Assembly: GCA_016714605.1 (NCBI GenBank)
Contig: JADKDL010000029.1
Location: forward strand, 1 to 46,317
Length of the DNA: 46,317 bases
Reading direction: 5' to 3'
DNA from: Bacteroidales bacterium
Lineage (GTDB): Bacteria; Bacteroidota; Bacteroidia; Bacteroidales; UBA1715
This document shows positions 45,820 to 46,317 of this stretch, in pieces (position 1 is the stretch's first letter; each line of letters opens with the position of its first letter). Position numbers and translations under genes: made by a program. A model generated the notes under the pieces. The model did no database searches and was not told where the DNA came from. It was given only the letters and a program-made list of their open reading frames with translations.

Positions 45820-46317
45820 ATGTGTTATAGTTTACATTTTATAATAATTGTAGTTGCTTGTTTCGGGTTTACGTTTTGCAGCTCCGAATCGAAGGAGCTT
45901 AAGTATCCGGAACAGACAATGTTTAGCTCTGTTGATACGGTTACAAAACAAAATTTATTATTATATTCATTACCTAATCCGTTGTCGGTTAGTTATATAA
46001 TTCACACTGCACAAATTGACTTTAACGAAAAATATTTATCTCAATATCAGTCCGAAATTATTGTTGGAGAAGTTGAGAAAGAAAAAAGAGCTACACAACT
46101 GGGTTTCCTTTTGGTAGAGTATGGTTACTTAACTTTCTATGAAAAGCAACAGTATTCGTTATCTTATGTTAAAAAAATTGAAGAGTTGCTGAGGATGCTC
46201 GATTTGCAAAATCAGAAAACAATACAAGCCGTTGGGCTATTGAAAAGCAATATGACAAATAGAGATTCTATTAATCAATTGATTTTAAATACGTATGAAG
46301 ATTTGGGATTGATTTGA
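45820..46317 (+). CDS. Small predicted lipoprotein
   Basis: The 165-residue protein has a short hydrophobic N-terminus and a lipobox-like GFTFCSSES with Cys21. The mature part is helical and charged, with KKIEELLRMLDLQNQKTIQAV and NMTNRDSINQLILNTYEDL. The frame ends with TGA at the last base of the window, so the gene is complete as written, though a frameshifted longer protein cannot be excluded. It follows the secreted protein gene after 26 nt. No family is recognised. Confidence 0.6.
   Translation: MCYSLHFIIIVVACFGFTFCSSESKELKYPEQTMFSSVDTVTKQNLLLYSLPNPLSVSYIIHTAQIDFNEKYLSQYQSEIIVGEVEKEKRATQLGFLLVEYGYLTFYEKQQYSLSYVKKIEELLRMLDLQNQKTIQAVGLLKSNMTNRDSINQLILNTYEDLGLI

Noticed and set aside
1..46317. 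CRISPR arrays, prophage and insertion sequences
   Set aside because: No regularly spaced repeats, cas genes, integrase, transposase or capsid genes were seen. The only mobile-like candidate is the palindromic element at 42305-42440.

Overview
The window is AT-rich chromosomal DNA from a member of the Bacteroidota. The signs are type IX secretion (T9SS) sorting tails, a SprB-repeat protein with a gliding-associated C-terminal domain next to a PorP/SprF-like porin, a MurF-alanine racemase fusion, a DUF4494 protein, a propeller-type sensor kinase, and promoters of the Bacteroidota kind (TTTG, about 19-20 nt, then TAnnTTTG). No phage, IS element or CRISPR array was found. It looks like ordinary chromosome with one clear accessory block, an arsenic operon.

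Layout. 1-4.4 kb: a propeller sensor kinase, open at the left edge, whose phosphoacceptor His and N-box Asn are both replaced, followed by a secreted VWA protein. 4.5-8.8 kb: polyphosphate kinase (frameshifted), endonuclease III and a MATE exporter (frameshifted). 8.8-11 kb: DUF4197 protein, a small T9SS cargo, ClpS, tRNA-Ser(GCT) with promoter and terminator. 11.2-15.1 kb: a minus-strand cassette under one good promoter: membrane protein, XRE regulator, a long two-part class V aminotransferase/cysteine-desulfurase-like protein, a DUF4395 membrane protein and a DUF6326-like membrane protein. 15.3-20 kb: secreted PHP phosphoesterase-like protein, glycosyltransferase, PAP2 phosphatase, cytoplasmic GH5. 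20.1-27 kb: surface proteins (SprB/CHU_C protein with PorP/SprF, outer-membrane barrel, lipoprotein, T9SS cargo), a single-domain response regulator and a DUF4494 protein. 27.5-32.4 kb: TPR-SpoIIE phosphatase and MurF-Alr. 32.6-36.5 kb: secreted GH5 with Ig and CBM6 modules, ECF sigma factor with a small zinc-finger partner, and RNase P RNA. 36.5-42.1 kb: a conserved zinc-ribbon protein (frameshifted twice), the operon arsR-arsC-C_GCAxxG-arsM-acr3, and nadB. 42.3-46.3 kb: a palindromic intergenic element, DEAD-box helicase (tail frameshifted) and two secreted or lipid-anchored proteins of unknown function.

How genes fit together. The ars operon is a full detoxification route: ArsC reduces arsenate, ArsM methylates arsenite, Acr3 exports it, and ArsR controls the unit through a dyad whose 8-bp spacer is exactly the -7 promoter element. 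The SprB-like protein and PorP/SprF form a usual T9SS surface pair.

Caution on sequence quality. Six genes carry eight single-base frameshifts (seven missing bases, one extra base), nearly all in T/A runs. In each, the reading frame resumes with excellent family similarity. These are most simply consensus errors, so the genes should be read as probably intact. The best leads are the degenerate kinase, the desulfurase-like/DUF4395 cassette, and the ArsR operator that encloses the promoter element.
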